A stretch of 64,000 nt of DNA from Streptococcus oralis subsp. tigurinus AZ_3a (GCA_000344275.1 AORU01000009.1:33838-97837); one strand, 5' to 3'; positions 30,951 to 41,185 are shown, counted from the stretch's first letter. Numbers and translations are program-made. The notes: generated from the sequence alone by a model not told the origin.

Positions 30951-30978
30951 AAAAAGAGCCGATTGGCTCTTTTTTGTT
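30951..30978. terminator. Terminator after dnaJ
   Basis: AAAAAGAGCC / GGCTCTTTTTT hairpin between converging genes. Confidence 0.88.
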
Positions 30979-31023
30979 ACCATTGAAAATTTAGTGTCGA
31001 AAAATCATTTTCCAGTTAGTCTA

Positions 31024-31677
31024 CTATTTATACTTTTGAGTGAACAAGCCAGCTGCATCCATCTCCTGAATGAGTTGCTTAAGTTCCGCTTCTTTACCAG
31101 ATTTCACAGTGACAGTATCGATATGTTTGATCGCCGAATTATCCTGAATATCCACTAAGGTCAAAGCTTTTTCATAGAATGCAATTCCCTTTTTAAGACT
31201 TTCTTGATCTTTCCAATTTAGAATTGTGTAAGAAGATTTTGATTTCTTTCCTTTTTCTTGGAAATACTTCTCGCCCTCCTCCTTTAAAAATTGTATTAAA
31301 CCGTGATTGAACAAGTTGTCCCCTACTTTATAGTAGGAAATATCTCCTGTCTGGAGGACATAGACTTTAAGTCGGTTTTTGGTGAGTTTTGGACTTTCTT
31401 TTAGGACGGGGTGACTATTGATGACCTCGTCTGAGAAAGTAACATAAAAATCTAGGCCTCCACCCTCGTATTGATAGTGTCCATCCGATTCTACTTTCTC
31501 AGGAGGGAGATCAAGGGAGATAAAGATTTGTTTTAAGGTTTCATTCCCCTCACGGATGTCACTCGGTGAAGCCTTGAAAAGATTGGCCACTAGTAGAAAT
31601 GCCAAGGCTACAAGAAGACAGAGGCAGCCGCAAGGGATCGCGATGACCTTCGCTAGAACTTTTACAAACTGTTTCAT
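31024..31677 (-). CDS. Membrane-anchored protein of unknown function
   Basis: Not recognised. 217 residues with one strong hydrophobic segment (about residues 8-33) followed by a hydrophilic, probably extracellular domain with alternating strands and helices. The start is placed at ATG 31677 (MKQFVKV) because GGGAGG lies eight bases upstream; ATG 31683 is too close to it. No lipobox in the usual place. Probably last gene of the minus-strand HIT cluster. Confidence 0.7.
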   Translation of the reverse strand: MKQFVKVLAKVIAIPCGCLCLLVALAFLLVANLFKASPSDIREGNETLKQIFISLDLPPEKVESDGHYQYEGGGLDFYVTFSDEVINSHPVLKESPKLTKNRLKVYVLQTGDISYYKVGDNLFNHGLIQFLKEEGEKYFQEKGKKSKSSYTILNWKDQESLKKGIAFYEKALTLVDIQDNSAIKHIDTVTVKSGKEAELKQLIQEMDAAGLFTQKYK

Positions 31678-31746
31678 TTTCATTCCCTCCCTTTTCTGTT
31701 CGAATCTAGTAACCCAAAATGGATTTAAGGAAAGTTGGAGGCTTTC

Positions 31747-32025
31747 TTATTCTTGTTTTTCTTCTTGGAGGACCGCCATTCTAGTCTGGAAATCTTTTTC
31801 CAAGACTTTAAATTTATAGGTTAAATCTTTTTGGTATTCCTTGATAAGGGCTTTTTGTTGGTCGATGATTTGCAGGCTGTTTTGGATGATATCCAAATCA
31901 GCCTTGATAGCTTCGACGCGGTCAGTTGTATCTAGAACTTCATCCTGAATGGCTTGGCGATTTTTCACGACAAAATAACTTCCAGCTGCAGCTCCTGCAA
32001 ATAGCAATAGATTGGATAGTTTCAT
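31747..32025 (-). CDS. Small YtxH-like coiled-coil membrane protein
   Basis: 92 residues: a short N-terminal hydrophobic segment (LLLFAGAAAGSYFVV) and a long helical, coiled-coil-forming tail, as in general-stress proteins of the YtxH class. The match is by architecture, not strong sequence identity. It begins nine bases after the HIT gene stop, so the two are co-transcribed. Confidence 0.7.
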   Translation of the reverse strand: MKLSNLLLFAGAAAGSYFVVKNRQAIQDEVLDTTDRVEAIKADLDIIQNSLQIIDQQKALIKEYQKDLTYKFKVLEKDFQTRMAVLQEEKQE

Positions 32026-32034
32026 GGCATCTCC

Positions 32035-32445
32035 TTAAGCGTTTTTAATGGTTTCAGCGACTTGGGCAAGTTTGTCAAAGTCAGGTTCGTGGGCGATAAA
32101 GTCAATCTTGAGGTCATCTTCTGCACCGTAGCGAGGTACGAGATGCACGTGAGTATGAAAGACTGTTTGACCAGCAACTTCCTCACAGTTAGCGATGATA
32201 TTCATGCCGACAGCCTTGGTAGCCTTCATGACTTTTTGAGCCACTGTTGGCACTTGGGCAAAGAGTTGGCTGGCACTTGCAGCATCCATCTCCAAAAGAT
32301 TGCGATAGTGCTCTTTTGGTACAATGAGGGTGTGTCCAGGCGTTACTTGAGAGATATCAAGAAAGGCAAGAACATGCTCATCTTCGTATACTTTTGAAGC
32401 AGGAATCTCCCCTGCGATAATCTTACAAAAAATGCAATCTGACAT
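32035..32445 (-). CDS. HIT family nucleotide hydrolase
   Basis: Histidine-triad hydrolase of the HINT type acting on nucleoside phosphoramidates or AMP conjugates. CIFCKII at the N-terminus provides the zinc-type Cys pair and HTHVHLVP carries the triad. 136 residues. It is divergent from ecsA, with a short shared regulatory region. Confidence 0.9.
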   Translation of the reverse strand: MSDCIFCKIIAGEIPASKVYEDEHVLAFLDISQVTPGHTLIVPKEHYRNLLEMDAASASQLFAQVPTVAQKVMKATKAVGMNIIANCEEVAGQTVFHTHVHLVPRYGAEDDLKIDFIAHEPDFDKLAQVAETIKNA

Positions 32446-32472
32446 AAAATCTACCTCTACTGTATTGAATTT

Positions 32473-32481
32473 TGATATAAT
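32473..32481 (+). promoter_or_regulatory. Extended -10 of the ecsAB promoter
   Basis: TGATATAAT, 32 bases before the ecsA ATG; weak -35. Confidence 0.6.
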
Positions 32482-32512
32482 ATAGCTACATTATACCAGA
32501 TTCGGAGAAAAT

Positions 32513-33244
32513 ATGTTAGAAATTAAAAACCTGACAGGAGGCTATGTTCACGTTCCTGTCTTGAAAGATGTGTCCTTTACAGTTGAAAGTGGGCAGTTGG
32601 TCGGTTTGATTGGTCTCAACGGTGCTGGGAAATCAACGACAATCAATGAGATTATTGGTCTGTTGATACCTTACAGTGGGGAAATCAAGATTAACGGTCT
32701 CACCCTGCGAGAAGATGCGACCAGCTATCGCAAGCAGATTGGCTATATCCCAGAAACGCCTAGCTTGTATGAAGAATTGACCCTCAGAGAGCATATCGAG
32801 ACGGTTGCCATGGCCTATGGTATTGAGCAGAATATAGCTTTTGATCGAGTAGAACCTTTGTTAAAAATGTTCCGTTTGGATCAAAAATTAGATTGGTTCC
32901 CAGTGCATTTTTCCAAAGGGATGAAGCAGAAGGTCATGATTATCTGTGCCTTTGTCGTAGATCCGAGTCTTTTCATCGTTGATGAGCCTTTCCTTGGCCT
33001 CGATCCGCTGGCCATTTCTGACTTGATTCAGCTTCTAGAAGTGGAAAAGCAAAAAGGCAAGTCCATTCTCATGAGTACCCACGTGCTAGACTCAGCAGAA
33101 AAGATGTGTGATGCCTTTGTCATCCTCCACAAGGGAGAGGTTCGGGCTCAAGGGAACCTCCAGCAACTGAGGGATGCTTTTGCCATGCCTGAAGCGAGTT
33201 TGAATGATATTTACTTGGCTCTGACCAAAGAGGAGGAGCTATGA
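32513..33244 (+). CDS. ecsA: ABC transporter ATP-binding protein EcsA
   Basis: ATPase of the Ecs exporter, linked in Bacillus to intramembrane proteolysis and secretion. Walker A GLNGAGKST is near residue 37, Walker B FIVDEPFLGLDP near 160. The signature reads FSKGMKQK instead of LSGGQ, which is typical of EcsA-like proteins. CGGAG precedes the ATG. 243 residues. The stop overlaps ecsB by four bases. Confidence 0.88.
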   Translation: MLEIKNLTGGYVHVPVLKDVSFTVESGQLVGLIGLNGAGKSTTINEIIGLLIPYSGEIKINGLTLREDATSYRKQIGYIPETPSLYEELTLREHIETVAMAYGIEQNIAFDRVEPLLKMFRLDQKLDWFPVHFSKGMKQKVMIICAFVVDPSLFIVDEPFLGLDPLAISDLIQLLEVEKQKGKSILMSTHVLDSAEKMCDAFVILHKGEVRAQGNLQQLRDAFAMPEASLNDIYLALTKEEEL

Positions 33245-34290
33245 AAGACTTGTTTTTAAAGAGAAAGCAGGCTTTTCGTAAGGAGTGTGTTGGTTATCTG
33301 CGTTATGTTCTAAATGACCATTTTGTCTTGTTCCTGCTAGTTCTCATCGGTTTTCTAGCTTACCAGTACAGTCAACTCCTGCAAGATTTTCCTGAAAATC
33401 ATTGGCCTATCCTCTTGTTTTTGGGGATTGTATCTGCCTTGCTTTTGGCTTGGGGAGGAATCGCGACCTACATGGAAGGACCTGACAAGCTCTTTCTCTT
33501 AGTCAGTGAAGAGGAGGTTAAGTCCCACCTCAAAGGGCAGACAGTACGCTCACTGGTCTTTTGGCTCTTTGTCCAAACCCTTTTCTTGCTTTTATTTGCG
33601 CCCTTATTTTTAGCTATGGGTTATGGCTTGCCAGTCTTTCTCATCTATGTGCTTTTATTGGGAGCTGGGAAATATCTCCTCTTTCGCCAAAAATCCAGTA
33701 AATTTTTTACAGAGACTGGCCTCAACTGGGACTATGTGATTGCCCAAGAAAGCAAGCGCAAGCAAGTCTTGCTTCGTTTCTTTGCTCTCTTTACTCAGGT
33801 CAAGGGCGTTTCAAATAGTGTCAAACGTCGCTCTTATCTGGATTTTATCCTAAAAGCAGTTCAGAAAGTGCCGAGCAAGATTTGGCAAAACCTCTATCTT
33901 CGTTCTTACTTGCGAAATGGAGACCTCTTTGCCCTCAGTCTCCGCCTCTTGCTCCTATCCTTGCTAGCTCTAGTCTTTATCGAGCAAGCTTGGATCGCTA
34001 CAGCAGTGGTAGTCCTGTTTAACTACCTCTTGCTCTTTCAGTTACTGGTCCTCTATCATGCTTTTGACTATCAGTATTTGACCCAGCTCTTTCCACTAGA
34101 AAAAGGGGAGAAAGAGAAGGGATTGAAACAGATTGTGTTCAGTGTGGGAAGTGTAGTTCTTTTGTTAGAATTGCTGGTCGGAGCAGTGGTTTTTCAAGAA
34201 AAAATAGCCTTGTTGGCTCTTGTAGGGGCTGGTCTCTTCCTACAGTTGTTTTATTTGCCTTACCAACTAAAAAGATTGGTTGACGAATAG
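33241..34290 (+). CDS. ecsB: ABC transporter permease EcsB
   Basis: 349-residue membrane partner of EcsA with six or more hydrophobic segments arranged in pairs and long cytoplasmic loops rich in Lys/Arg. Coupled to ecsA through an ATGA overlap. The 3' end contains the promoter of ccrZ. Confidence 0.86.
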   Translation: MKDLFLKRKQAFRKECVGYLRYVLNDHFVLFLLVLIGFLAYQYSQLLQDFPENHWPILLFLGIVSALLLAWGGIATYMEGPDKLFLLVSEEEVKSHLKGQTVRSLVFWLFVQTLFLLLFAPLFLAMGYGLPVFLIYVLLLGAGKYLLFRQKSSKFFTETGLNWDYVIAQESKRKQVLLRFFALFTQVKGVSNSVKRRSYLDFILKAVQKVPSKIWQNLYLRSYLRNGDLFALSLRLLLLSLLALVFIEQAWIATAVVVLFNYLLLFQLLVLYHAFDYQYLTQLFPLEKGEKEKGLKQIVFSVGSVVLLLELLVGAVVFQEKIALLALVGAGLFLQLFYLPYQLKRLVDE

Positions 34291-34308
34291 ACCAAAAACT
34301 AGTAGAAT
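34280..34308 (+). promoter_or_regulatory. Promoter of ccrZ-trmB
   Basis: TTGACG, 17-base spacer, TAGAAT, overlapping the last codons of ecsB. Confidence 0.65.
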
Positions 34309-34337
34309 AGTAGGGAAACTTTATACGGAGGAAAGAA

Positions 34338-35132
34338 ATGGACTTGGGTGATAATGAGCTAACGCTGACCCCTATCCCTGGGAAGAGCGGCAAAGCTTAT
34401 ATGGGAAGCTACCCTGATGGGAAGCACGTTTTTGTAAAAATGAACACCTCTCCAATCCTACCTGGCCTAGCCAGAGAACAAATCGCTCCTCAATTACTAT
34501 GGACTCGTCGTTTGCCAGATGGCAGTGATATGTGTGCTCAGGAATGGCTGACGGGCAAAATCTTGACCCCTTACGATATGAATCGCAAGCAGATTATCAA
34601 TATCTTGAACCATCTTCACCGCTCGCGTCCCTTGATGAAGCAGTTGAGCCGTTTGGGATATACCATGGAAAAACCAGTTGATTTATTGCGTTCTTGGCAA
34701 CAAGAAGTACCAGAAATCTTGAAGCAGAATCACTATTTGAATAGTGTGATTGCTGAGTTAGGTAAGACGGTTCCAGGTTTTAGAGAAGACCATGCAACGA
34801 TTGTGCATGGGGATCTTCGCCATAGTAATTGGATTGAGACAGAGAGTGGACTCGTTTATCTAGTGGATTGGGACTCGGTTCGTCTGACGGATCGTATGTT
34901 TGATGTGGCGCATTTGCTATGCCACTACATTCCTGATCATCAGTGGCGCCAATGGTTGAGAGACTATGGCTATAAGTACAATCAGACAGTGTTAGATAAA
35001 TTGTATTGGTATGGTCAGTATTCTTACTTGAACCAGATTGCCAAATACTGTGAAAATCAAGATTTAGACAATGTGAACCGGGAGATTTACGCCTTGCGTG
35101 TCTTCCGCGATAAGTATGGAAAGAAGAGATGA
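34338..35132 (+). CDS. ccrZ: Cell cycle regulator CcrZ (APH-like kinase)
   Basis: Aminoglycoside-phosphotransferase-fold kinase that links division and replication initiation in pneumococcus (CcrZ, formerly YtmP); a FtsZ-associated regulator acting through DnaA (established knowledge). Catalytic loop H-G-D-L-R-H-S-N-W and the downstream metal-binding D-W-D are intact. 264 residues. A CGGAGG site precedes the ATG. It overlaps trmB by four bases, the usual pairing. Confidence 0.93.
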   Translation: MDLGDNELTLTPIPGKSGKAYMGSYPDGKHVFVKMNTSPILPGLAREQIAPQLLWTRRLPDGSDMCAQEWLTGKILTPYDMNRKQIINILNHLHRSRPLMKQLSRLGYTMEKPVDLLRSWQQEVPEILKQNHYLNSVIAELGKTVPGFREDHATIVHGDLRHSNWIETESGLVYLVDWDSVRLTDRMFDVAHLLCHYIPDHQWRQWLRDYGYKYNQTVLDKLYWYGQYSYLNQIAKYCENQDLDNVNREIYALRVFRDKYGKKR

Positions 35133-35764
35133 GAGTTAGAAATCGTAAAGGGGCGACAGAATTACTAGAGGCTAATCCTCAGTATGTGGTCCTTAATCCC
35201 TTGGAGGCTAAAGGGAAATGGCGAGACTTGTTTGGAAATGATCATCCTATTCATGTTGAGGTTGGAAGTGGGAAAGGGGCCTTCATATCAGGAATGGCCA
35301 AGCAAAACCCTGACATCAACTACATCGGGATTGACATCCAAAAGTCGGTATTGAGTTATGCCTTGGACAAGGTACTTGAAGTTGGAGTGCCCAATATCAA
35401 ATTGTTGTGGGTAGATGGTTCAGATCTGACTGACTATTTCGAAGACGGTGAGATTGATCGTCTCTACCTAAACTTTTCAGATCCCTGGCCTAAAAAACGC
35501 CATGAAAAACGTCGTTTGACTTACAAGAGTTTCTTGGATACCTTCAAGCGTATTTTGCCTGAGCATGGGGAAATCCATTTCAAGACAGATAACCGTGGCT
35601 TATTTGAGTACAGTCTAGTGAGCTTTTCTCAGTATGGGATGAAACTCAATGGTGTTTGGCTAGATTTGCATGCCAGTGATTTTGAAGGTAATGTCATGAC
35701 GGAATATGAGCAAAAATTCTCCAGCAAAGGTCAAGTGATCTACCGAGTTGAGGCAGAATTTTAA
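35129..35764 (+). CDS. trmB: tRNA (guanine-N7)-methyltransferase
   Basis: Forms m7G46 in tRNA using SAM. The SAM-binding motif [10 protein letters not shown] is near residue 43 and the family signature [15 protein letters not shown] near 117. 211 residues, normal length. Translationally coupled to ccrZ. Confidence 0.97.
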   Translation: MRVRNRKGATELLEANPQYVVLNPLEAKGKWRDLFGNDHPIHVEVGSGKGAFISGMAKQNPDINYIGIDIQKSVLSYALDKVLEVGVPNIKLLWVDGSDLTDYFEDGEIDRLYLNFSDPWPKKRHEKRRLTYKSFLDTFKRILPEHGEIHFKTDNRGLFEYSLVSFSQYGMKLNGVWLDLHASDFEGNVMTEYEQKFSSKGQVIYRVEAEF

Positions 35765-35801
35765 GAAATAGCTTGAAAACCAGCCGTTTGAGTGCTTATG
35801 C

Positions 35802-35830
35802 TTTACATAAATTGACAAACGTGCTATACT
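35802..35830 (+). promoter_or_regulatory. Promoter of rimP-nusA-infB operon
   Basis: TTTACA, 17-base spacer, TATACT preceded by TGC (extended -10). Confidence 0.75.
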
Positions 35831-35849
35831 AATAATAAGAATATGAGAA

Positions 35850-35878
35850 AGAGAGGCGGGGAAATATCTTCGCCTCTT
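35850..35878 (+). promoter_or_regulatory. Leader hairpin upstream of rimP
   Basis: AGAGGCG / CGCCTCT arms around a 12-base loop, placed between the promoter and the Shine-Dalgarno. Possibly a processing or control element for the operon. Confidence 0.5.
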
Positions 35879-35890
35879 GCTTATGAGGAG

Positions 35891-36370
35891 GTGGACGCAA
35901 TCGCAACAATCGTAGAATTAGTCAGAGAAGTTGTAGAACCTGTCATCCAAGCGCCTTTCGAACTCGTGGATATCGAGTATGGAAAGATTGGCAGTGACAT
36001 GATTCTCAGTATTTTTGTAGATAAACCCGAAGGAATTACCTTGAACGACACGGCAGACTTGACAGAAATCATCAGTCCTGTCCTAGATACCATCAAGCCT
36101 GATCCCTTCCCGGAACAATATTTCCTAGAAATCACCAGTCCAGGCTTGGAACGTCCTTTGAAAACCAAGGATGCCATCGCTGGAGCGGTTGGGAAATATA
36201 TCCATGTCGGGCTCTACCAAGCTATCGATAAGCAAAAGGTCTTTGAAGGAACCTTGTTGGCCTTCGAAGAGGATGAGTTGACCATGGAATATATGGACAA
36301 GACACGTAAGAAAACTGTCCAAATTCCATACAGTTTAGTATCAAAAGCACGTTTAGCAGTAAAACTATAG
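35891..36370 (+). CDS. rimP: Ribosome maturation factor RimP
   Basis: Needed for 30S subunit maturation. The RimP core [14 protein letters not shown] and SPGLERPL is unmistakable. The conventional start is GTG 35891 (VDAIATIV), giving 159 residues. However, that GTG is part of a perfect AGGAGGTG Shine-Dalgarno (35886-35893), whose ideal start codon six bases on is ATC at 35900. An unusual AUC start is therefore possible. The frame is open upstream to an ATG at 35843, but that reads through the leader hairpin. Confidence 0.93.
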   Translation: MDAIATIVELVREVVEPVIQAPFELVDIEYGKIGSDMILSIFVDKPEGITLNDTADLTEIISPVLDTIKPDPFPEQYFLEITSPGLERPLKTKDAIAGAVGKYIHVGLYQAIDKQKVFEGTLLAFEEDELTMEYMDKTRKKTVQIPYSLVSKARLAVKL

Positions 36371-36412
36371 AAAAGAAAGGATAGCTTTTGAGGATTCAAA
36401 AGTAAAAAGAAC

Positions 36413-37549
36413 ATGAGTAAAGAAATGCTAGAGGCCTTCCGCATTTTGGAAGAAGACAAGGGAATCAAAAAAGAAGACATCATCGACGCAGTAGTAGAGT
36501 CACTTCGTTCCGCTTATCGCAGACGCTATGGTCAATCAGACAGCGTAGCCATTGACTTCAACGAAAAAACGGGTGACTTTACAGTTTATACTGTCCGTGA
36601 AGTTGTTGATGAAGTCTTTGATAGCCGTTTGGAAATCAGCTTGAAAGATGCTCTTGCCATTAATTCAGCCTATGAGCTTGGTGACAAAATCAAGTTTGAA
36701 GAAGCACCTGCTGAGTTTGGTCGTGTAGCAGCCCAATCTGCCAAACAAACCATCATGGAAAAAATGCGCAAGCAAACACGTGCCATCACCTACAATACTT
36801 ATAAAGAACATGAACAAGAAATCATGTCTGGTACGGTAGAACGCTTTGACAACCGTTTCATTTATGTTAACCTTGGCAGCATCGAAGCCCAATTGTCCAA
36901 ACAAGACCAAATCCCTGGAGAGGTGTTTGCTTCCCATGACCGTATCGAAGTCTACGTTTACAAGGTTGAAGACAACCCTCGTGGTGTCAATGTCTTTGTT
37001 AGCCGTAGCCATCCAGAAATGATCAAACGCTTGATGGAGCAAGAAATTCCAGAAGTTTACGATGGAACTGTTGAAATCATGAGCGTAGCCCGCGAAGCTG
37101 GTGACCGTACTAAGGTTGCTGTTCGTAGCCACAATCCAAACGTGGACGCTATTGGGACAATCGTTGGACGTGGTGGTGCTAATATCAAGAAAATCACCAG
37201 CAAATTCCACCCTGCTCGCTACGACGCTAAGAGCGACCGTATGATTCCTGTCGAAGAAAACATCGACGTTATCGAGTGGGTAGCAGATCCAGCTGAATTT
37301 ATCTACAATGCTATCGCTCCTGCTGAGGTTGACCAAGTTATCTTTGATGAAAACGACAGCAAACGTGCCTTGGTCGTTGTACCTGATAACAAGCTTTCTC
37401 TTGCGATCGGTCGTCGTGGACAAAACGTTCGCTTGGCAGCTCACTTGACGGGTTACCGTATCGATATCAAGTCTGCCAGTGAGTTTGAAGCTATGGAAGA
37501 AGCAGGTCAAGTGGATTACGCAGCTGCGGACGAATTAATCGAAGAATAA
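36413..37549 (+). CDS. nusA: Transcription termination/antitermination factor NusA
   Basis: Binds RNA polymerase and modulates pausing, termination and antitermination. N-terminal RNAP-binding domain, S1 domain (about residues 135-200), then two KH domains with GRGGANIKKI and GRRGQNVRLA. 378 residues, without the C-terminal acidic repeats of enterobacterial NusA. It is 42 bases after rimP; the Shine-Dalgarno is weak. Confidence 0.97.
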   Translation: MSKEMLEAFRILEEDKGIKKEDIIDAVVESLRSAYRRRYGQSDSVAIDFNEKTGDFTVYTVREVVDEVFDSRLEISLKDALAINSAYELGDKIKFEEAPAEFGRVAAQSAKQTIMEKMRKQTRAITYNTYKEHEQEIMSGTVERFDNRFIYVNLGSIEAQLSKQDQIPGEVFASHDRIEVYVYKVEDNPRGVNVFVSRSHPEMIKRLMEQEIPEVYDGTVEIMSVAREAGDRTKVAVRSHNPNVDAIGTIVGRGGANIKKITSKFHPARYDAKSDRMIPVEENIDVIEWVADPAEFIYNAIAPAEVDQVIFDENDSKRALVVVPDNKLSLAIGRRGQNVRLAAHLTGYRIDIKSASEFEAMEEAGQVDYAAADELIEE

Positions 37550-37570
37550 AAGCTGCTAGAGGAGGGAAAG

Positions 37571-37864
37571 ATGAAAACAAGAAAAATCCCTTTGCGCAAG
37601 TCTGTTGTATCCAACGAAGTGATTGATAAGCGTGATTTGCTCCGCATTGTCAAGAACAAAGAAGGACAAGTCTTTATCGATCCGACAGGCAAGGCCAATG
37701 GCCGTGGCGCTTATATCAAGCTAGACAATGCAGAAGCCCTAGAGGCAAAAAAGAAGAAAGTCTTTAACCGCAGTTTTAACATGGAAGTGGAAGAAAGCTT
37801 TTATGACGAGTTGATCGCCTATGTTGATCACAAAGTGAAAAGAAGAGAGTTAGGACTTGAATAA
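37571..37864 (+). CDS. ylxR: YlxR-family RNA-binding protein (RnpM)
   Basis: 97-residue basic protein with the YlxR signature GRGAYI and basic R/K clusters. Family members bind RNA and modulate RNase P. AGGAGGG precedes the ATG. It overlaps the next gene by eight bases, as in most nusA-infB operons. Confidence 0.93.
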   Translation: MKTRKIPLRKSVVSNEVIDKRDLLRIVKNKEGQVFIDPTGKANGRGAYIKLDNAEALEAKKKKVFNRSFNMEVEESFYDELIAYVDHKVKRRELGLE

Positions 37865-38156
37865 GCAAAAGATAAGCAATCTCTTGGGACTTGCTCAACG
37901 AGCAGGCCGGATCATATCGGGTGAGGAATTGGTGGTTAAAGCCATCCAAGACCAGAAAGCCAAGCTAGTCTTTCTAGCCCATGATGCTGGTCCCAATCTG
38001 ACCAAGAAGATTCAAGATAAAAGTGACTATTATCAAGTAGAAGTTATAACCGTGTTTTCAACACTGGAATTAAGCATAGCAGTCGGAAAATCGAGAAAGG
38101 TTTTGGCTGTGACAGATGCTGGATTTACAAAGAAAATGAGGTCTCTTATGGAATAG
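37857..38156 (+). CDS. ylxQ: L7Ae-like RNA-binding protein YlxQ
   Basis: 99-residue ribosomal L7Ae/L30e-fold protein ([17 protein letters not shown], typical of YlxQ). It starts with TTG at 37857 inside the end of ylxR. RNA target unknown; family members bind kink-turns. Confidence 0.9.
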   Translation: MNKQKISNLLGLAQRAGRIISGEELVVKAIQDQKAKLVFLAHDAGPNLTKKIQDKSDYYQVEVITVFSTLELSIAVGKSRKVLAVTDAGFTKKMRSLME

Positions 38157-38172
38157 AAGAGGAGGACATGAT

Positions 38173-40959
38173 TTGTCTAAGAAAAGATTGTACGAAATCG
38201 CAAAAGAACTTGGAAAAGAAAGTAAAGAAGTTGTAGCGCGTGCAAAAGAGTTGGGCTTGGATGTGAAAAGCCACTCATCGAGTGTGGAAGCTGCTGCTGC
38301 TGAACAAATCGCAGCTAGCTTTAAACCTGCACCTGCTCCTAAGGCAGAAGCAAAACCTGCAGCACCAAAAGCAAGTGTAGAAAAGAAAGCAGAAAAGCCT
38401 GTATCAGCTAAACCAGTAGCTGCTAAGGAAGAAAGTAAACCAGCTGCACCTGCAGCTCCTAAGGAAGAAAAAGTAGTGGCCGCAAGACCACAGAGTCGAA
38501 ACTTCAAGGCGGAGCGTGAGGCGCGTGCCAAAGAGCAGGCAGAGCGACGCAAACAAAACAAGGGCAACAACCGTGACCAACAACAAAACGGTAACCGTCA
38601 GAAAAACGACGGCCGTAATGGTGGCAAACCTGGTCAAGGAAACCGCGACAATCGCCGATTTAACGACCAAGGGAAAAAACCACAAGGTCAGGGAAACCGT
38701 GGCAATAATCGCCGTCAGCAACAAGACTTCCAGCCAAAACAAGCTGGCCCACGTGTTGACTTTAAGGCCCGTGCAGCAGCCTTAAAAGCAGAGCAAAATG
38801 CAGAGTACGCACGCTCAAGCGAGGAGCGCTTCAAACAATCGCAAGTTGCCAAAGAAGCCTTGGCTCAAGCTAATAAACGCAAGGAGCCAGAGGAAATCTT
38901 TGAAGAAGCTGCTAAGCTAGCTGAACAAACGCAACCAGCAGTAACAGTAGTTCCTGTAGTGAAAGAAGCGCCAGTGGATACACGTCGTAAAAAACAAGCT
39001 CGACCAGACAAAGAACGTGATGATTATGATCACGAAGAAGATGGTCCTAGAAAACAACAAAAGAATCGAAGTAGTCAAAATCAAGTGAGAAATCAAAGAA
39101 ATAGTAACTGGAATAACAATAAGAAGAACAAAAAAGGCAATAACAAGAACAACCGTAATCAGGCTCCAAAACCTGTTACAGAGCGCAAGTTCCATGAATT
39201 ACCAACAGAATTCGAATATACAGATGGTATGACTGTTGCGGAAATCGCAAAACGTATCAAACGTGAACCAGCTGAAATCGTTAAGAAACTCTTTATGATG
39301 GGGATTATGGCCACACAAAACCAATCCTTGGATGGAGAAACCATTGAACTCCTTATGGTAGATTACGGTATCGAAGCCAAACAAAAGGTTGAAGTGGACA
39401 ATGCCGACATCGAACGTTTCTTTGTCGAAGATGGTTACCTCAATGAAGATGAATTAGTTGAGCGTCCACCAGTTGTAACCATCATGGGACACGTTGACCA
39501 TGGTAAGACAACACTTTTGGATACCCTTCGTAATTCTCGTGTTGCGACAGGTGAAGCGGGTGGTATCACTCAGCATATCGGTGCCTACCAAATCGTGGAA
39601 AATGGCAAGAAGATTACCTTCCTTGATACGCCAGGACACGCGGCCTTTACATCTATGCGTGCGCGTGGTGCTTCTGTTACTGATATTACCATCTTGGTTG
39701 TAGCGGCCGACGACGGGGTTATGCCTCAAACTATCGAAGCCATCAACCACTCAAAAGCAGCGAACGTTCCAATTATCGTAGCCATCAACAAGATTGATAA
39801 ACCAGGTGCCAACCCAGAACGCGTTATCGGTGAATTGGCTGAACACGGTGTTATGTCAACTGCCTGGGGTGGAGATTCTGAATTTGTTGAAATCTCAGCT
39901 AAATTCAACCAAAACATCGATGAACTATTGGAAACGGTCCTACTTGTGGCTGAAATCCAAGAACTCAAGGCCGACCCAACAGTGCGTGCGATCGGTACCG
40001 TTATCGAAGCTCGCTTGGATAAAGGAAAAGGTGCGGTCGCAACCCTTCTTGTGCAACAAGGTACCTTGAATGTCCAAGATCCAATCGTTGTCGGAAATAC
40101 CTTCGGTCGTGTCCGTGCCATGACCAATGACCTTGGTCGTCGTGTTAAGGTTGCTGGACCATCAACACCAGTATCTATCACAGGTTTGAACGAAGCACCA
40201 ATGGCGGGTGACCACTTTGCCGTTTACGAAGATGAAAAATCTGCGCGTGCAGCAGGTGAAGAACGTGCGAAACGTGCTCTTATGAAGCAACGTCAAGTAA
40301 CCCAACGTGTCAGCCTTGAAAACCTTTTTGATACGCTTAAAGCAGGTGAGCTCAAGTCTGTTAACGTCATCATCAAGGCCGACGTACAAGGTTCAGTTGA
40401 AGCCCTTTCTGCTTCACTTCAAAAAATTGATGTGGAGGGAGTAAAAGTCACCATCGTTCACTCAGCGGTCGGTGCCATCAACGAATCTGATGTGACTCTT
40501 GCAGAAGCTTCAAATGCTTTTATCATCGGTTTCAACGTGCGCCCTACACCACAAGCTCGTCAACAAGCAGAAGAAGATGATGTAGAAATCCGTCTTCACA
40601 GTATTATCTACAAGGTTATCGAAGAGATGGAAGAAGCTATGAAAGGGATGCTTGACCCAGAATTTGAAGAAAAAGTTATCGGTGAAGCAATTATCCGTGA
40701 AACCTTCAAGGTATCTAAAGTGGGAACCATCGGTGGATTCATGGTTACGAGTGGTAAAGTTACCCGTGACTCTAAAGTCCGTGTTATCCGTGACGGTGTC
40801 GTTATCTATGATGGTGAACTTGCAAGCTTGAAACACTACAAAGATGACGTCAAAGAAGTTACAAACGGTCGTGAAGGTGGTCTCATGATTGACGGCTACA
40901 ATGATATCAAGACTGATGATGTGATTGAGGCTTATGTCATGGAAGAAATCAAACGTTAA
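38173..40959 (+). CDS. infB: Translation initiation factor IF-2
   Basis: GTPase that places initiator tRNA on the 30S subunit. The IF-2 N domain is followed by a long Lys/Arg/Asn/Gln-rich linker (about residues 50-340), the G domain with [17 protein letters not shown] and NKID, and domains II-IV. 928 residues. It starts with TTG at 38173 with GGAGG eight bases upstream; an ATG at 38168 is out of frame. Confidence 0.97.
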   Translation: MSKKRLYEIAKELGKESKEVVARAKELGLDVKSHSSSVEAAAAEQIAASFKPAPAPKAEAKPAAPKASVEKKAEKPVSAKPVAAKEESKPAAPAAPKEEKVVAARPQSRNFKAEREARAKEQAERRKQNKGNNRDQQQNGNRQKNDGRNGGKPGQGNRDNRRFNDQGKKPQGQGNRGNNRRQQQDFQPKQAGPRVDFKARAAALKAEQNAEYARSSEERFKQSQVAKEALAQANKRKEPEEIFEEAAKLAEQTQPAVTVVPVVKEAPVDTRRKKQARPDKERDDYDHEEDGPRKQQKNRSSQNQVRNQRNSNWNNNKKNKKGNNKNNRNQAPKPVTERKFHELPTEFEYTDGMTVAEIAKRIKREPAEIVKKLFMMGIMATQNQSLDGETIELLMVDYGIEAKQKVEVDNADIERFFVEDGYLNEDELVERPPVVTIMGHVDHGKTTLLDTLRNSRVATGEAGGITQHIGAYQIVENGKKITFLDTPGHAAFTSMRARGASVTDITILVVAADDGVMPQTIEAINHSKAANVPIIVAINKIDKPGANPERVIGELAEHGVMSTAWGGDSEFVEISAKFNQNIDELLETVLLVAEIQELKADPTVRAIGTVIEARLDKGKGAVATLLVQQGTLNVQDPIVVGNTFGRVRAMTNDLGRRVKVAGPSTPVSITGLNEAPMAGDHFAVYEDEKSARAAGEERAKRALMKQRQVTQRVSLENLFDTLKAGELKSVNVIIKADVQGSVEALSASLQKIDVEGVKVTIVHSAVGAINESDVTLAEASNAFIIGFNVRPTPQARQQAEEDDVEIRLHSIIYKVIEEMEEAMKGMLDPEFEEKVIGEAIIRETFKVSKVGTIGGFMVTSGKVTRDSKVRVIRDGVVIYDGELASLKHYKDDVKEVTNGREGGLMIDGYNDIKTDDVIEAYVMEEIKR

Positions 40960-40984
40960 GATTTTTGCTCCTTTCTTAGGTGGT

Positions 40985-41136
40985 GAGGGACGCAAGCAAA
41001 CCGATGGTTTCATTGCTTATTTTTGAGCCTAAGGTCTCAAAAATCCCCTGTGATGGGACTGATAAATCAGTTCCATCACTTTCACCACAGTGAAAGAAGC
41101 GGGTGAGTTCAAATTGCACTTCGTTTCAATTTGAAC
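40985..41136 (+). repeat. Hairpin-rich intergenic element between infB and rbfA
   Basis: Successive inverted repeats: AAGCAA/TTGCTT; TTTTTGAG/CTCAAAAA (41020-41043); GATGGGACTGAT/ATCAGTTCCATC (41052-41077); CTTTCAC/GTGAAAG (41079-41096); GTTCAAATTG/CAATTTGAAC (41107-41136). No coding frame. It may be a composite of dispersed palindromic repeats. Confidence 0.6.
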
Positions 41137-41159
41137 TGAAAATCAATAAATTTAAAAAT

Positions 41160-41185
41160 AGCTAGGTCTGCTGGCCTAGCTTTTG
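41160..41185 (+). terminator. Terminator-like hairpin in the rbfA leader
   Basis: AGCTAGG / CCTAGCT with an eight-base loop and TTTT, 25 bases before rbfA. It is the last of five hairpins in 40985-41185; it may attenuate rbfA. Confidence 0.6.

Noticed and set aside
35812..35830. TTGACA at 35812 as the rimP -35
   Set aside because: Only seven bases separate it from TATACT; TTTACA at 35802 has the correct 17-base spacing.
38168..38170. ATG 38168 as infB start
   Set aside because: Out of frame with the IF-2 coding sequence; TTG 38173 is in frame with correct spacing.
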